From Bacillota bacterium (GTDB lineage Bacteria; Bacillota; Clostridia; Christensenellales; Pumilibacteraceae): DNA of 64,000 nt. A program made the translations under genes and the position numbers. Of the stretch, positions 9,011-17,849 are shown piece by piece (within the stretch, counting starts at the first letter, position 1; each line of letters opens with the position of its first letter). The notes under the pieces are model-generated. The model searched no databases. It was not told the origin of the DNA and worked only from the letters and a program-made list of their open reading frames with translations. The DNA lies in the NCBI GenBank assembly GCA_009777485.1, contig WRLT01000009.1, forward strand, positions 18,505 through 82,504, read 5' to 3'.

Positions 9011-9016
9011 AGCGTT

Positions 9017-10213
9017 ATGGAAAACAAAAGCATATGTATAATCAATTGTAACGCCACTTTAGCTTACGGCATAGCGCGCAAGCTGACCACGCAAAAGATT
9101 CATTGTGAGATTTTTTCCGAATCGGAAAAAGAAAAGATTAAGCGGTTTAATCCTGCGGGAATAATCGTGGCGGGAGAGGGGAATTTCACTGCCCAAAATA
9201 TTCCCGTTTTAAAGGTGTTAGACGAAAACGCCGTTTTGGACGATTTTTTATATAAGGTTTGCCGCTTAAAAGCGGGCGCATTGTTTGCCGATTTAATCGC
9301 GGCGGGTTTGCATGCGCTAAAAACCTGCATAGGTGATAAAAAGGTTTTGTGCGCGCTTTCGGGCGGCGTTGACAGCGCGGTAGTTGCTGCCATGATACAC
9401 AAGGTAAACCCTTCGGGCTTGACGTGTGTATTTGTAGACCACGGATTAATGCGTAAAGGCGAAGCCGAAGAGGTGATGCGCATATTTAGCACTGAGCGCG
9501 GCATGCGGGTGATAAAGGCGGACGCGGGCGCAAGGTTTTTAGCAAAGCTTTCCGCAGTAGCCGAGCCCGAAAAAAAGCGCAAAATTATCGGGGAAGAATT
9601 TATCCGCGTGTTCGAGGAAGAGGCGGCAAAAATCGGCAAGGTTGATTTTTTGGCGCAAGGTACAATATATCCCGATATTTTAGAAAGCATGCACGGCGTA
9701 AAAACACACCATAATATCGCGCTGCCCGATGTGGTTAAGTTTGAGCAGCTTATCGAACCGCTTAGATTTTTATTTAAAGACGAGGTGCGTGCGCTGGGCC
9801 TTGCGCTGGGGTTACCCGAAAGTATGATTATGCGGCAACCGTTTCCCGGCCCTGGCTTGGGCGTGCGGGTTTTGGGCGAAATTACGCAAGAAAAGCTTTC
9901 TGCTTTGCGCGAGGCGGATTTTATTTTACGGCAAGAAATCAGCGCGGCGGGCTTAGATAAAAAAATTTGGCAATACTTTGCCGTACTAACCGATATGCGC
10001 AGCGTAGGCGTTACAGACGGGAAGCGTACCTACGGAAACACCGTAGCCCTGCGTGCGGTGCATTCCTCCGATGCCATGAGCGCGTCTATTGCGCACATAC
10101 CCTATGAAGTGTTAGAAAAAATTAGCATGCGTATCACTCGCGAGGTAGCGGGCGTAAACCGTGTAGTGTATGATGTTACGGATAAGCCTCCCGCAACCAT
10201 CGAATGGGAATAG
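9017..10213 (+). CDS. guaA: GMP synthetase with a vestigial glutaminase domain
   Basis: The synthetase part amidates XMP to GMP using ATP and ammonia. The ATP-pyrophosphatase P-loop LSGGVDS ends at residue 120, followed by FVDHGLMRKGE, QGTIYPD, RQPFPGPGLGVRVLGE and the family C-terminus KPPATIEWE. The protein is 398 residues against about 510 for the family. The class I glutamine amidotransferase domain is cut to about 85 residues: the opening strand and PAGIIVAGEG survive, but there is no nucleophile elbow (GICYGMQ type) and no catalytic His-x-Glu. It should use free ammonia or a separate glutaminase. The start is ATG 9017 because a TTGACA/TATAAT promoter occupies the sequence just before it. 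Confidence 0.88.
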   Translation: MENKSICIINCNATLAYGIARKLTTQKIHCEIFSESEKEKIKRFNPAGIIVAGEGNFTAQNIPVLKVLDENAVLDDFLYKVCRLKAGALFADLIAAGLHALKTCIGDKKVLCALSGGVDSAVVAAMIHKVNPSGLTCVFVDHGLMRKGEAEEVMRIFSTERGMRVIKADAGARFLAKLSAVAEPEKKRKIIGEEFIRVFEEEAAKIGKVDFLAQGTIYPDILESMHGVKTHHNIALPDVVKFEQLIEPLRFLFKDEVRALGLALGLPESMIMRQPFPGPGLGVRVLGEITQEKLSALREADFILRQEISAAGLDKKIWQYFAVLTDMRSVGVTDGKRTYGNTVALRAVHSSDAMSASIAHIPYEVLEKISMRITREVAGVNRVVYDVTDKPPATIEWE

Positions 10214-10339
10214 CTGTTCCACAATTGGGGCGATTTGCACTACGCTTTATTTTTTTCCGCGCTTGCGTACCGAGTGGTACGCGGCACGCGCAAAAAAATA
10301 AACTGTTGTGCAACTTACCCTCAATTGTGGAACAGCTAT
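10210..10339. repeat. 130-bp near-palindromic element (MITE-like or hairpin)
   Basis: The outer 18 bp are perfect inverted repeats (10210-10227 and 10322-10339). Moving inward there is a partly matched stretch, an 11-bp perfect block (TTTATTTTTTT against its complement), a GC-rich imperfect stretch, and a perfect 7-bp apex stem GCGTACC/GGTACGC around a GAGT loop. It begins at the guaA stop codon and ends 30 nt before the permease ATG. It codes for nothing. It may be a miniature inverted-repeat element, a two-way terminator, or both. Confidence 0.75.
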
Positions 10340-10368
10340 ACTGACATAGATGTAAAAGGAATTAATTG

Positions 10369-12006
10369 ATGCGGCAGTATTTCACGATTGTAAAATTATT
10401 ATTTAAAAATTCGTTTAAGCTTGATAAAACGCGGTCATCCGCTTTAAATATCGGGCTGCTTGCCGCGTTGGGTGTGGTTTATGTATTGATAGAAGGGCTT
10501 TTAATTACGGGAATTGTCTATTTTGGCGGCTTTTTTGTTTTGTTGGGCGTGCTTAACGAATTGATTGCCGCGTTGTTTTTGTTTGCGGCGGTAATTGTGC
10601 TGATTTACGGCATTGTATCTATGTTGAGTTTATTATATTTTTCGCGCGATACCGAGTTTTTTCTTTCGCTGCCTGTAAAGCCTGGTACGGTTTTTGCCGC
10701 AAAATTTACGGTGGTGTATTTACGCGAACTAATCATTTGTGCGTTGATTTTACTGCCTGCGCTAATCGCACTGGGCATAGTCGCCTCTGTGCCGATTGCG
10801 TTTTATCCGCTTATGCTGTTGGGCGTGTTATTTGCGCCGTCCGTTCCGCTGATTTTAGCGTCTATTATTGCTGTTCCGATGATGTATCTAGTAAGCTTTT
10901 TTAAAAACAAGGGCGCGCTTACGTCTATAATGGTGCTGTTGTTGTTCGGCGGCTTTTTTGTACTGTATATGTATTTTATGTATAAAAGTCAGTCTTTCGG
11001 AACGGAAGAATTTGACCCTTTGGCTATAATCGAGGGCTTTCAAAACACCTTGATTTTTATGGCAAGCGCGGTATATCCGTTTTACGCGCTTGCCCGTTTA
11101 GCTACCTTAACGCCTGCTTTTGGATTGTCGGCTGTGCCGTCTGCTTTTGCGGATTTTGGTTTATCTTTCGGCGTTATTGCCGTTTTATTATTGCTATCAG
11201 TGCTTATCAGCGGCGCGGTTTATACACGCGGCGCGGCGGCACAATTAGAAGGCTTAAAGAAAAGCAGCACAGGTAAAGAAAAGCATACGCAAAGCGGCGC
11301 GTTTTGGGCGTTAGTTAAAAAAGAGTGGCGCATGCTTATCCGTACGCCCGCGTTTGCATTTCAATCGCTTACTATGCTGATTGCTACACCCGTAATGCTG
11401 GTATTAACCACCTACGCGACGGGTGCAAATACTTCGCTTCCCGACAATCTTTCATGGTTTGTTTTTACGGTGATTATGTTTTTAAATGTCGGTTTAAACG
11501 TTGCGGCGGCAACCGCCTTTACGCGGGAGGGCAAAAGCTACACCATTTCTAAAACACTGCCCGTATCGGTAAAAACACAAATCCGCGCAAAAAAGTTAAT
11601 CTATATGCTAATATCCGGCACGACTATACTAGTCGGTTCGTTTATTGTTTTGGGAAATGCCCCCAACGTATTGCTTTGGTTTATTGCGTCCGCAGTTTCA
11701 TTTGTGTACGCCTACGGATTTATTTGCTTTGCGATGCTGTTTGACTTGCGCCGTCCCAAATTAGACTGGACAACGCCCAACGAGGCGGTTAAGATGAACC
11801 TAAACGTAACGCTGCCCGTATTTATAAATTTAGCTATTGTAATAGGCTTAGGTGCTTTGGTATTTTATCTGGTGGGCGTAATTTCGCCGTTTAATATAAC
11901 CGCCGTGATGTTTTCGGTTTTCGCGGCGGCTGCTGCGGCGGTAACGCTGGTGTTTCATTTTTTATTGAACGCAAAGGCAGCAAAATTGTTTGAAAGAATG
12001 GGCTAA
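10369..12006 (+). CDS. ABC-2-like transporter permease
   Basis: A 545-residue polytopic membrane protein with about a dozen hydrophobic segments in two halves, joined by a cytoplasmic loop near residues 285-315 (GLKKSSTGKEKH). YFSRDTEFFLSLPVKPGTVFAAKF after the third helix pair is typical of large ABC exporter permeases, where the ATPase docks. The likely partner is the ATPase at 6759. ATG 10369 is preferred over TTG 10366 because an AAAAGGA ribosome binding site ends 8 nt upstream. Its final 4 nt overlap the end of the convergent phosphodiesterase gene. Confidence 0.75.
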   Translation: MRQYFTIVKLLFKNSFKLDKTRSSALNIGLLAALGVVYVLIEGLLITGIVYFGGFFVLLGVLNELIAALFLFAAVIVLIYGIVSMLSLLYFSRDTEFFLSLPVKPGTVFAAKFTVVYLRELIICALILLPALIALGIVASVPIAFYPLMLLGVLFAPSVPLILASIIAVPMMYLVSFFKNKGALTSIMVLLLFGGFFVLYMYFMYKSQSFGTEEFDPLAIIEGFQNTLIFMASAVYPFYALARLATLTPAFGLSAVPSAFADFGLSFGVIAVLLLLSVLISGAVYTRGAAAQLEGLKKSSTGKEKHTQSGAFWALVKKEWRMLIRTPAFAFQSLTMLIATPVMLVLTTYATGANTSLPDNLSWFVFTVIMFLNVGLNVAAATAFTREGKSYTISKTLPVSVKTQIRAKKLIYMLISGTTILVGSFIVLGNAPNVLLWFIASAVSFVYAYGFICFAMLFDLRRPKLDWTTPNEAVKMNLNVTLPVFINLAIVIGLGALVFYLVGVISPFNITAVMFSVFAAAAAAVTLVFHFLLNAKAAKLFERMG

Positions 12007-12740
12007 TACTCTTTGGTTATCATAGGAATAAACTTTTCAAAAATAATGTTGTCGCAGTGGGGAAGCACGGTTTCGGTTTCGGAATGGCTGCATACCGTCC
12101 ATGCCAATACGGGCAGACCGGTGCGGGCAACGTATTTGTTAGGCAAATCGACCGCGCGGTACGAAATAAAATCGGGCTTAGAAAATTTGTTAAGCTTAAG
12201 CCGCGAAAGAAAATAACGGCGTTTCCAAGAAGCTTGTTCTTCTTTGGTGAACATGCACGCAAGCTGTCCGCGTAAAACACCGGGCGACTTCTTTTTAAAA
12301 TATTCTAAGCTGTACGGATTAAAAGACTGCACGGCAAAATCGCCTTTATACGCTGTAAGCATTTCGCAAAGCTTGCTTTCTAAAAGTCCGACCTTTCCCG
12401 TGTTTTTAATTTCAATCAGCAGCGGTGTGCGTCCGTTTACCGTTTCTAGCGTTTGGGCAAACGTCGGTATAGTTTGACTGCTGCCCGCCAAAAGATAATT
12501 TTTTAAATCCGCAGATTTCACATTGCAAATATAGCCGTCCGAATGAGTCATGCGCTTTAATGTATCGTCATGGAAAACCGCAATTTCGTTATCGTCGGTA
12601 AGCCGAACATCCAATTCAATCGGATAATCGTGCAGTACCGCATTCTCAAATGCCGCTAATGAGTTTTCCGGAATATCGGCGTTATGCAGCCCTCTATGTG
12701 CGATGGGCGAGGCCATCAACCAAGAATTCTTTATTCCCAT
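12003..12740 (-). CDS. Glycerophosphodiester phosphodiesterase family protein
   Basis: A 245-residue GDPD TIM-barrel enzyme that would hydrolyse glycerophosphodiesters to glycerol 3-phosphate and an alcohol. It shows the catalytic AHRGLH, PENSLAAFE, the metal-binding ELDVRLTDDNEIAVFHDDTLKRMT block and LLIEIK. No signal peptide, so a cytoplasmic enzyme is likely. I start it at the ATG at 12738-12740, because a promoter (TTGCCA, 17 bp, TATACT) ends 6 nt before it; longer in-frame starts would lie upstream of transcription. It converges on the permease gene with a 4-nt overlap. Confidence 0.87.
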   Translation of the reverse strand: MGIKNSWLMASPIAHRGLHNADIPENSLAAFENAVLHDYPIELDVRLTDDNEIAVFHDDTLKRMTHSDGYICNVKSADLKNYLLAGSSQTIPTFAQTLETVNGRTPLLIEIKNTGKVGLLESKLCEMLTAYKGDFAVQSFNPYSLEYFKKKSPGVLRGQLACMFTKEEQASWKRRYFLSRLKLNKFSKPDFISYRAVDLPNKYVARTGLPVLAWTVCSHSETETVLPHCDNIIFEKFIPMITKEY

Positions 12741-12746
12741 ACCTAT

Positions 12747-12775
12747 AGTATAGCAATATTTTAGCACTTTGGCAA
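12747..12775 (-). promoter_or_regulatory. Promoter for the phosphodiesterase, leaderless geometry
   Basis: Minus strand: TTGCCA (12770-12775), 17-bp spacer, TATACT (12747-12752), then 6 nt and the ATG. It is divergent from the lepA promoter about 110 bp away. Confidence 0.7.
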
Positions 12776-12858
12776 ACACTTTTACTTGTTTTTGCAAAAT
12801 GTAGCTGCTTTTCTTTAAAATTCGGGCTGCTTACGCAGATAATTTAGTAAAAAAACCT

Positions 12859-12887
12859 TTGCATATTCTTTAAAATTTTGTTACAAT
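12859..12887 (+). promoter_or_regulatory. Promoter for lepA, leaderless geometry
   Basis: TTGCAT at 12859-12864, 17-bp spacer, TACAAT at 12882-12887, then ACGCGT and ATG at 12894. No Shine-Dalgarno sequence is possible downstream of the predicted start site. Confidence 0.7.
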
Positions 12888-12893
12888 ACGCGT

Positions 12894-14702
12894 ATGGAAC
12901 GTCAAAAGAACATTCGGAATTTCTGCATTATCGCGCATATAGACCATGGAAAATCTACGCTTGCGGATAGATTAATTCAAGAAACGGGTACGGTTACCGC
13001 AAGGGATTTATCCGAGCAAATGCTAGACAGCATGGATTTAGAAAAAGAGCGCGGCATAACTATTAAGCTTACGCCTGTAAGGATGTTTTATAATAAAGAC
13101 GGCACCGAGTATACCTACAACCTTATCGACACGCCGGGGCATGTAGATTTTACCTACGAGGTTTCGCGTTCGTTGGCCGCGTGCGAGGGCGCGATTTTGG
13201 TGGTAGACGCAACACAAGGAGTAGAGGCGCAGACGCTTGCAAACGTATATTTAGCGTTAGATAACAATTTAGAAATTTTTCCCGTAATAAATAAGGTAGA
13301 CCTACCCAGTGCGCGGCCTGACGAAATTAAACAAGAAATAGAGGATATTATCGGTTTAGACGCCTCCGACGCGCCGCTTGTAAGTGCGAAAGAAGGATTA
13401 AACATCGGCGCGGTTTTAGATAAAATTGCCGATGCTTTGCCGTCGCCGAAGGGTAACCCGTCCGCGCCGTTAAAGGCGTTGATATTTGATTCGTATTACG
13501 ATAACTATCGCGGTGCGGTTTGTTTGATACGGGTAGTGGACGGTTTTGTAAAAGCGGGCATGAAAATTAAAATGATGTCTACGGGCAAAACATTCGAGGT
13601 TTTTGACGTAGGGATTTTTAATCCTAAGCCTGTTAGTATAGAAAGGTTAGAGGCGGGCGATGTCGGATTTTTATCCGCAAGCATAAAAAACGTTGCCGAT
13701 ACCGCGCCGGGCGACACGATTACCAATGCGGCTAATCCGTGTGCCGAGCCTTGCCCCGGCTATAAAAAGGTTTTGCCTGTGGTGTATTCGGGAATTTTTC
13801 CTACCGACGGGTCGCGTTATAACGATTTAAAAGACGCGTTGGAAAAATTAAAACTAAACGATGCGGCAATGTTTTTTGAGCCGGAGGTTTCGGGCGCGTT
13901 GGGCTTTGGCTTTCGATGCGGCTTTTTAGGGCTTTTGCATATGGAGATTATCCAAGAGCGCATAGAGCGCGAGTTTAATTTAGATTTAATAACCACTGCA
14001 CCCAGTGTTACCTATCATGTATACAAAACGGACGGCGAAATGCTTACGGTAACCAATCCGTCCAATTTACCTGCGCCGCAGGTAATCGCGCGTATCGAAG
14101 AGCCTATGGTTAAGGCGTCGCTTTTTACGCCTCCCGAATATATCGGCGCGATTATGGAGTTGTGCCAAGAAAAGCGCGGCGTGTATCAAAACATGATTTA
14201 CTTAGACAAAACACGCACGCAAATCATCTACGAAATTCCGCTTAATGAAATAGTATACGATTTTTTTGACCAATTAAAATCGCGTACACGCGGTTATGCA
14301 AGCTTAGATTACGAGATTTTAGGATATCGTGCATCCGATTTAGTAAAGTTGGATATTTTGTTAAACGGCGATATTTGCGATGCGCTTAGCATAATCGTTC
14401 ACCGCGACAAGGCATATGCGCGCGGCCGTTCGGTAGCGGAGCGGCTAAAAGAGGTTATTCCGCGCCAAATGTTTGAAATTCCTATACAGGCGTCTATCGG
14501 ACATAAGGTTATCGTGCGTGAAACCGTAAAGGCGTTGCGAAAGGACGTGTTGGCAAAATGCTACGGCGGCGATATTTCGCGCAAAAAAAAGCTGCTAGAA
14601 AAACAAAAAGAGGGCAAAAAGCGTATGCGGCAGGTTGGGTCTGTTGAAGTGCCCAGCGAGGCGTTTATGTCTATATTAAAATTAGACAGCGATAAAAAGT
14701 AA
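12894..14702 (+). CDS. lepA: Elongation factor 4 (back-translocating GTPase)
   Basis: A 602-residue translational GTPase that acts on stalled or mis-translocated ribosomes. It has G1 AHIDHGKST near residue 16, the switch ERGITIK, G3 DTPGHVDF, G4 NKVD, and the LepA-specific C-terminal end with [20 protein letters not shown] and [16 protein letters not shown]. Length matches the family. It is first in a unit with hemW, 8 nt downstream. The start codon sits directly behind a promoter. Confidence 0.96.
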   Translation: MERQKNIRNFCIIAHIDHGKSTLADRLIQETGTVTARDLSEQMLDSMDLEKERGITIKLTPVRMFYNKDGTEYTYNLIDTPGHVDFTYEVSRSLAACEGAILVVDATQGVEAQTLANVYLALDNNLEIFPVINKVDLPSARPDEIKQEIEDIIGLDASDAPLVSAKEGLNIGAVLDKIADALPSPKGNPSAPLKALIFDSYYDNYRGAVCLIRVVDGFVKAGMKIKMMSTGKTFEVFDVGIFNPKPVSIERLEAGDVGFLSASIKNVADTAPGDTITNAANPCAEPCPGYKKVLPVVYSGIFPTDGSRYNDLKDALEKLKLNDAAMFFEPEVSGALGFGFRCGFLGLLHMEIIQERIEREFNLDLITTAPSVTYHVYKTDGEMLTVTNPSNLPAPQVIARIEEPMVKASLFTPPEYIGAIMELCQEKRGVYQNMIYLDKTRTQIIYEIPLNEIVYDFFDQLKSRTRGYASLDYEILGYRASDLVKLDILLNGDICDALSIIVHRDKAYARGRSVAERLKEVIPRQMFEIPIQASIGHKVIVRETVKALRKDVLAKCYGGDISRKKKLLEKQKEGKKRMRQVGSVEVPSEAFMSILKLDSDKK

Positions 14703-14710
14703 GTTAAACT

Positions 14711-15832
14711 ATGACAGGAATATATATTCACATTCCGTTTTGCGCGTCTAAGTGCGGATATTGCGCGTTTTATTCGGTTACGGATACATCCGATATTCCG
14801 CAGTATCTAGACGCGCTTGAAACTGAAATCCAAAAACGGACAAATTCTGTAAAAGAAAAAGCCGATACTGTTTATATAGGCGGGGGAACGCCGTCCGTTT
14901 TGCCGCGCGGCAGCATAGCGCGTGTGATTAAAAAACTGCGCGAATGTTTTTTGATTGTTCAGTCTGCTAGCGTTACGGTTGAGGCAAACCCCGATAGCTG
15001 CTGCGGTGCTTTTGCGCGTGAGTGTGCCGACAGCGGAGTAAACCGTATTAGCTTAGGGCTGCAATCGCACAGCCCGTCAATTTTAAAAGCGGCGGGGCGG
15101 CGGCATAGTGCGGACGATTTTTTGCGCGCGGTTCAGCATATCAAAGAGGCGGGTATTCAAGATGTCGCGGCGGATTTAATAACGGGCTTTGCAAACCAAA
15201 CGGTGCAGTCGGTATGTCAGTCCATTAACTTTCTTGCTGAGCTTGACGCTATAAAGCATATTTCGCTGTACGCGCTTACAGCGGAGGAAGGTACGCCGCT
15301 ATATAAGACGGGCTTTGTTCCAAATGCGGATTTACAAGCCGATATGTACGCGGCGGGCGTTAAATTATTAGAGCGGCTAGGGTATATGCGTTACGAGGTG
15401 AGTAATTTTGCAAAACGCGGATTTGAAAGCAAGCACAATAAAAAATATTGGAGCGGAGAGCCATATTACGGTTTCGGTGCGGGCGCGCACAGCTTTATCC
15501 GCACGCCGCAAAATAATCCGTATGTAGCCGAACGCATAGAAAATCATTCCGATCTATCCGTATATAATTCGGGCAAGTTTATAAAATCGCGCTATCCGCT
15601 TACACGCGACGACCGCACTAAGGAAATCATTATGTTAAGCTTGCGTACACGCGAGGGCTTAAATTTTGCGCAGCTTACGGCAGAAACGGGCTACGACTTA
15701 CTGCACGATAAATTCGGCGAAATTAGCAAATTGCAAGATGTAGGCGCGGTTACCGTACAGGACGGCTGTTTGCGCGTTGCAAACGACTACTATTATATAT
15801 TAGATACAATCCTGGTTAAACTGCTTTTTTGA
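14711..15832 (+). CDS. hemW: HemW-like radical SAM protein (heme chaperone family)
   Basis: A 373-residue radical SAM protein. The cluster motif is CASKCGYC at residues 11-18 (C-x3-C-x2-C), then the family motifs YIGGGTPSVL, VEANPD, NRISLGLQS and the HNKKYW region. It lacks the extra features of true oxygen-independent coproporphyrinogen oxidase, so heme trafficking is the better guess. The lepA-hemW-hrcA-grpE-dnaK-dnaJ order is classic for Firmicutes. It follows lepA closely and is probably co-transcribed with it. Confidence 0.88.
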   Translation: MTGIYIHIPFCASKCGYCAFYSVTDTSDIPQYLDALETEIQKRTNSVKEKADTVYIGGGTPSVLPRGSIARVIKKLRECFLIVQSASVTVEANPDSCCGAFARECADSGVNRISLGLQSHSPSILKAAGRRHSADDFLRAVQHIKEAGIQDVAADLITGFANQTVQSVCQSINFLAELDAIKHISLYALTAEEGTPLYKTGFVPNADLQADMYAAGVKLLERLGYMRYEVSNFAKRGFESKHNKKYWSGEPYYGFGAGAHSFIRTPQNNPYVAERIENHSDLSVYNSGKFIKSRYPLTRDDRTKEIIMLSLRTREGLNFAQLTAETGYDLLHDKFGEISKLQDVGAVTVQDGCLRVANDYYYILDTILVKLLF

Positions 15833-15939
15833 ATGAACGTTTTGTAAAGAAAGCAAATGTTTGCAGGCTTGTATGAAAAACCTGTGAAAATATTATTAAA
15901 AAAAATTTAAAAAAATATAAAAAATGTTGAATAAAACCT

Positions 15940-15968
15940 TTGACAAGCGTAAATGAATATGGTATATT
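15940..15968 (+). promoter_or_regulatory. Promoter of the hrcA heat-shock operon
   Basis: TTGACA at 15940-15945, 17-bp spacer, TATATT at 15963-15968. The predicted start near 15975 falls inside the CIRCE operator, as expected for HrcA-repressed promoters. A run of A/T-rich sequence (15880-15930) lies upstream. Confidence 0.85.
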
Positions 15969-15972
15969 ATAG

Positions 15973-15999
15973 TTAGCAATCTAATGTGGCGACTGCTAG
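15973..15999 (+). promoter_or_regulatory. CIRCE operator (HrcA binding site)
   Basis: TTAGCAATC, 9-nt spacer, GACTGCTAG. It matches the consensus TTAGCACTC-N9-GAGTGCTAA except at position 7 of the left arm, the paired base in the right arm, and the last base. The two internal changes leave the seventh arm position unpaired (A opposite C). It overlaps the predicted transcription start. Confidence 0.9.
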
Positions 16000-16035
16000 C
16001 ACTCTAAGAAAGTAACGCTTACGCAGGTGGGTTAA

Positions 16036-17157
16036 ATGGGTATATCATCCAGAAAAGAAAAAATAATAGAAGCCGTAGTAGATAGCTATATTAACCGTTG
16101 CGAACCGGTTTCCAGTGCGGATATTCAAAAAACCTATCTGCCCGCAGTAAGTTCTGCCACCATACGCAACGAGCTTGCTACCTTAGAGGACATGGGCTAT
16201 TTAGCACAGCCGCACACGTCTAGCGGGCGCGTTCCTACGGCGGAAGCATATAGGCTGTATGTAGAAAAGCTTATGCCGCGCCGAAAGCTTTCTAGAAGCG
16301 AGTTAAAAATTATCAAAAGATACTTTAACCGCAAAATCACAGAATTAGACGACATCTTAAAAAGCACCGCAAAGGTGATATCCGAAATTACAAACCTAAC
16401 GTCCGTCGCGTACGTTCAAAATGTAGAAAAAGCGCGCATAGAAAATATTAAAATCGTCAAAATTACCGACTCTACCGCGCTAATCATCATTGTTACCGAC
16501 CACGGGGTAATCAAAGATGCGGCGGCAAACATCGCGCAAAACATCTCTGAGGAATATTTTACGCGGGCGGGCGAGTTTGTTACGGAAGTATTTAAAGGCT
16601 GTTCTATCGCGCAGGCGGTTCACTCAAAAAAGATTATCCGCGACACGCGAAAAGAGTACGAGCAAATTTTTAAAACCGTGCTTAAAATACTAAAAAATCA
16701 TTCGCACGAAGAAATGGTATCGGACATTGTTTTAGAAGGAAGCGCAAAGATTTTAGAACAGCCCGAATACGCCAACTTACAAAAGGCAAAAGCGATGTTA
16801 GAGCTGCTAGATGCAAAAGAAGATTTAATTCCCGTATTGCAAAACAGCGACGACATGAGCCTGAATATCTTAATCAGCAAGGATAACGAGATTAAAGAAG
16901 GTATGCCCGAATGCGCGATTGTTACGGCAAACTACGCCGTAAACGGAATTAACATAGGAAAGGCAGGCGTAATCGGGCCGATTCGCATGGATTATCCAAA
17001 AGTAGTTTCGGTACTGGATTATATAGGTAAAACCATCAACCTCTTACCGGAGCCCGACAGAAATGCCAAAATGTATAACGCAGAGTCGCAATCAGTAGAG
17101 GAGAATGCGGGCGAGGGCGAAATACACGCAGACGAAACAGAAAACGAAACGCAATAG
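16036..17157 (+). CDS. hrcA: Heat-inducible transcription repressor HrcA
   Basis: A 373-residue repressor of chaperone genes that binds CIRCE. The N-terminal winged helix includes VDSYINRCEPVSSADI, SSATIRNELATLEDMGYL and the family hallmark QPHTSSGRVPT. A GAF-like middle domain and the closing IGPIRMDYPKVV segment follow. The C-terminus carries an extra acidic tail of about 25 residues (EENAGEGEIHADETENE). It is the first gene of the operon it should repress. Start at ATG 16036 behind AGGTGGG. Confidence 0.96.
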   Translation: MGISSRKEKIIEAVVDSYINRCEPVSSADIQKTYLPAVSSATIRNELATLEDMGYLAQPHTSSGRVPTAEAYRLYVEKLMPRRKLSRSELKIIKRYFNRKITELDDILKSTAKVISEITNLTSVAYVQNVEKARIENIKIVKITDSTALIIIVTDHGVIKDAAANIAQNISEEYFTRAGEFVTEVFKGCSIAQAVHSKKIIRDTRKEYEQIFKTVLKILKNHSHEEMVSDIVLEGSAKILEQPEYANLQKAKAMLELLDAKEDLIPVLQNSDDMSLNILISKDNEIKEGMPECAIVTANYAVNGINIGKAGVIGPIRMDYPKVVSVLDYIGKTINLLPEPDRNAKMYNAESQSVEENAGEGEIHADETENETQ

Positions 17158-17223
17158 GCGTGTCAAGCACCGCATTTAAATAATTTCATTAACCAAAAAA
17201 AACGTACAGGAGAGATTAGAAAA

Positions 17224-17790
17224 GTGGCGCAGAATATCGGTTCAAAGGAAAAGCAGCTAAAAGAGCAACCGTCGATTGAATTAGACCAAGAAGAATTTAA
17301 GGTTATTCAAACGCAGATTGCAAACCTAAACCAGCAATTAAGCGTAGCCCAAGCGGTGGCAAGCAAAGAAAAAAACCGCTCGGAGGAATTGAATGTGCTT
17401 AGCGACCGTTTGCAGGCGGATTTTGACAACTACCGCAAACGAACCGCCGAAAACAATCAAAAGCTTAAAGAAGACGGCATTGTTGATACGGTTAAAAAGA
17501 TACTGCCGTTGATGGATACCATGCGTCATGCAGTTACTATGGTAACCGACGAAAAAACCGCAGAAGGTCTTAAAATGGTTTTAAAGCAGTTTAACGACGG
17601 TTTAGGTTCGTTAGGCGTTGCTGAAATCCCCGCGCTAGGTGAGCAGTTTGACCCTCACCTGCACGACGCGGTTGCACAAGTTAAGGTGCGGGACGCATCC
17701 AGTGCAAACATCATCGTAGAGGTGCTTCAAAAAGGGTATCGGCTAGGCGAGCGTATTATCAGACACAGTGTAGTAAAAGTAGGCAAATAA
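17224..17790 (+). CDS. grpE: Nucleotide exchange factor GrpE
   Basis: A 188-residue DnaK nucleotide exchange factor. It has a long N-terminal coiled coil (EFKVIQTQIANLNQQLSVAQ to ADFDNYRKRTAE) and the C-terminal beta domain with LGEQFDPHLHDAVAQV, then GYRLGERIIRHSVVKVGK. The start is GTG 17224, preceded by AGGAGAG at the correct spacing. It lies 66 nt after hrcA within the operon. Confidence 0.95.
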   Translation: MAQNIGSKEKQLKEQPSIELDQEEFKVIQTQIANLNQQLSVAQAVASKEKNRSEELNVLSDRLQADFDNYRKRTAENNQKLKEDGIVDTVKKILPLMDTMRHAVTMVTDEKTAEGLKMVLKQFNDGLGSLGVAEIPALGEQFDPHLHDAVAQVKVRDASSANIIVEVLQKGYRLGERIIRHSVVKVGK

Positions 17791-17849
17791 ATTAAAACTA
17801 ATATAATTAAAAAAAACAAAACAAAGCAAAGCTTTTGGAGGAAAGCAAA

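Noticed and set aside
8981..9016. Upstream in-frame TTG extension of guaA
   Set aside because: The TTG is the first half of the TTGACA -35 box; a TATAAT follows at correct spacing, so the extension would not be transcribed.
12741..12797. N-terminal extension of the phosphodiesterase (19 residues)
   Set aside because: The extension spans the -10 and -35 boxes of its own promoter.
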